From NCBI GenBank assembly GCA_023410675.1, contig JAEYPM010000095.1, forward strand, positions 62,001-126,000: 64,000 nucleotides of DNA, given 5' to 3'. This document shows, one piece after another, positions 63,252 to 64,000 of this stretch (position 1 is the first letter of the stretch; each line of letters starts with the position of its first letter). Source of the DNA: Bacillota bacterium. Its GTDB lineage: Bacteria > Bacillota > Clostridia > Lachnospirales > Cellulosilyticaceae. The position numbers were made by a program, and so were the translations under genes. Under the pieces are notes generated by a model. The model was not told the origin of the DNA and did not search any database. It saw only the letters and a list, made by a program, of their open reading frames with translations.

Positions 63252-64000
63252 ATGAATAAAATATATAGTGTGTGGTTGCATAAATTAGGGATTAAGGAAT
63301 ATATTAAATTAAAAATGCTTCATGACTTTAAAACATATAAAGCGGTATATGATGCACAGCAAAAACAATACCAAATGTATGGACTTAATGAGAAGCAGCT
63401 CGAAAAAATATATAGCTCAAAAAATAATCTTGACGAGATCCAAAAACTCATCAAAAAGTGTGAAGCACTAGGTGTTCACATTTTAGATTTATTTGATGAG
63501 GATTATCCTAATGAACTAAAACAAATACCAGATCCACCCCTTGCACTATTTGCCATGGGGAACATAAGCTATTTGAATCATCCTTCCATAGCTATTGTGG
63601 GAGCAAGAAAATGCTCTGAATATGGATTTAATATAACAAAAAGGATAGCAAAAGAATTAGCTGAGGCAGGGATAGCAGTGATTAGTGGAATGGCAACTGG
63701 CATTGATGAGGCGGCTCATAAAGGAGCGTTAGAACAGGGAATAACTATTGCAGTATTAGGAACAGGAATCGATATATGCTATCCAAGAACCAACTATCCG
63801 ATATATAGAAAAATAGCCGAAAAAGGATGCATTATTTCAGAATATCCTATTGGTACACCACCTCTTCCTTTTCAATTTCCTAAAAGAAATAGGATTATTA
63901 GTGGTATAAGTATTGGTGTATTAGTAACAGAAGCAGAAGAAAAGAGTGGATCACTCATTACAGCTGACCTCGCACTGCAGTATAATAAGGATATATATGC
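63252..64000 (+). CDS. dprA: DNA-processing protein DprA (3' end outside window)
   Basis: The frame opens at ATG 63252 and runs off the window, giving 249 residues. DprA protects incoming single-stranded DNA and loads RecA. An N-terminal SAM-like helical part is followed by the Rossmann core: IAIVGARKCSEYGFNITKRI, VISGMATGIDEAAHKGAL, VLGTGIDICYPRTNYPI, FPKRNRIISGIS and EEKSGSLITADLAL. All typical blocks are intact so far. Confidence 0.95.
   Translation, partial: MNKIYSVWLHKLGIKEYIKLKMLHDFKTYKAVYDAQQKQYQMYGLNEKQLEKIYSSKNNLDEIQKLIKKCEALGVHILDLFDEDYPNELKQIPDPPLALFAMGNISYLNHPSIAIVGARKCSEYGFNITKRIAKELAEAGIAVISGMATGIDEAAHKGALEQGITIAVLGTGIDICYPRTNYPIYRKIAEKGCIISEYPIGTPPLPFQFPKRNRIISGISIGVLVTEAEEKSGSLITADLALQYNKDIY

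Overview
The window is a low-GC chromosomal core segment from an endospore-forming Gram-positive anaerobe, most likely in the Clostridia. I infer this from the sporulation genes (gpr, spoIIP, sigK, sigE-spoIIGA-sigG, spoVD, a gerW/ytfJ homologue, a Spo0E-like gene), the HrcA/CIRCE heat-shock operon, RNase J, an SLH-domain surface protein and the meso-diaminopimelate type MurE motif (DNPR). The low GC and the style of the genes recall the Lachnospirales (Cellulosilyticum-like), but that placement is an impression, not a measurement. No rRNA, tRNA, CRISPR array, prophage or complete insertion sequence was seen.

Layout. 1-7.6 kb: end of a sensor histidine kinase, a GerMN lipoprotein, comEC, holA, rpsT (minus strand), then gpr and spoIIP. 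7.7-16.8 kb: lepA, hemW and the heat-shock operon hrcA-grpE-dnaK-dnaJ with promoter and CIRCE operator, followed by prmA. 17-25.7 kb: rsmE, a stand-alone CheY-like receiver, a cysteine desulfurase and thiI, an HPr-like gene on the minus strand, mtaB, an ireB-family gene, ruvX, a DUF1292 gene, fur and rnjA. 25.7-31 kb: an uninterrupted sigK on the minus strand, two decayed genes and a large BspA-type leucine-rich-repeat/SLH surface protein. 31-34.2 kb, minus strand: mltG, trmR-like and a U32 peptidase. 34.6-39 kb: a frameshifted small membrane-protein gene, the DUF2953-gerW pair, hypotheticals, and a TetR regulator with a flavoprotein. 39-42 kb: ychF, lgt and a Spo0E-like gene of 53 residues. 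42.3-58 kb: the dcw cell-wall and division cluster mraZ-rsmH-ftsL-pbpB-spoVD-murE-murF-mraY-murD-spoVE/ftsW-murA-divIB-ftsZ. 58-64 kb: spoIIGA-sigE-sigG, ylmC, nrdR, comM (minus strand) and the start of dprA.

How the genes work together. Vegetative wall synthesis and division are joined to the sporulation programme: spoVD and spoVE-type genes lie inside the dcw cluster, which runs directly into the pro-sigma-E protease, sigma-E and sigma-G. Competence/DNA-processing genes (comEC, comM, dprA) and tRNA/ribosome modification genes (thiI with its desulfurase, mtaB, trmR, U32, prmA, rsmE, rsmH) form the other themes.

The most interesting material is non-coding. Three families of short palindromic repeats sit between genes. 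One (core GAATTCACAT...ATGTGAATTC) occurs at about seven loci, including a degenerate tandem array between prmA and rsmE. A second (AGAGAAACAAC...GTTGTTTCTCT) has three copies. A third has one perfect 24-bp-stem copy at 31.0 kb and a diverged copy that forms the leader of sigK. In the sigK mRNA every position of that 21-bp stem can pair, through G-U wobbles, and the Shine-Dalgarno sequence lies inside the stem one base before the start codon. This looks like a dispersed repeat turned into a translational switch for a sporulation sigma factor. I saw no complete new multi-gene system; the sigK leader is the best candidate for something undescribed.
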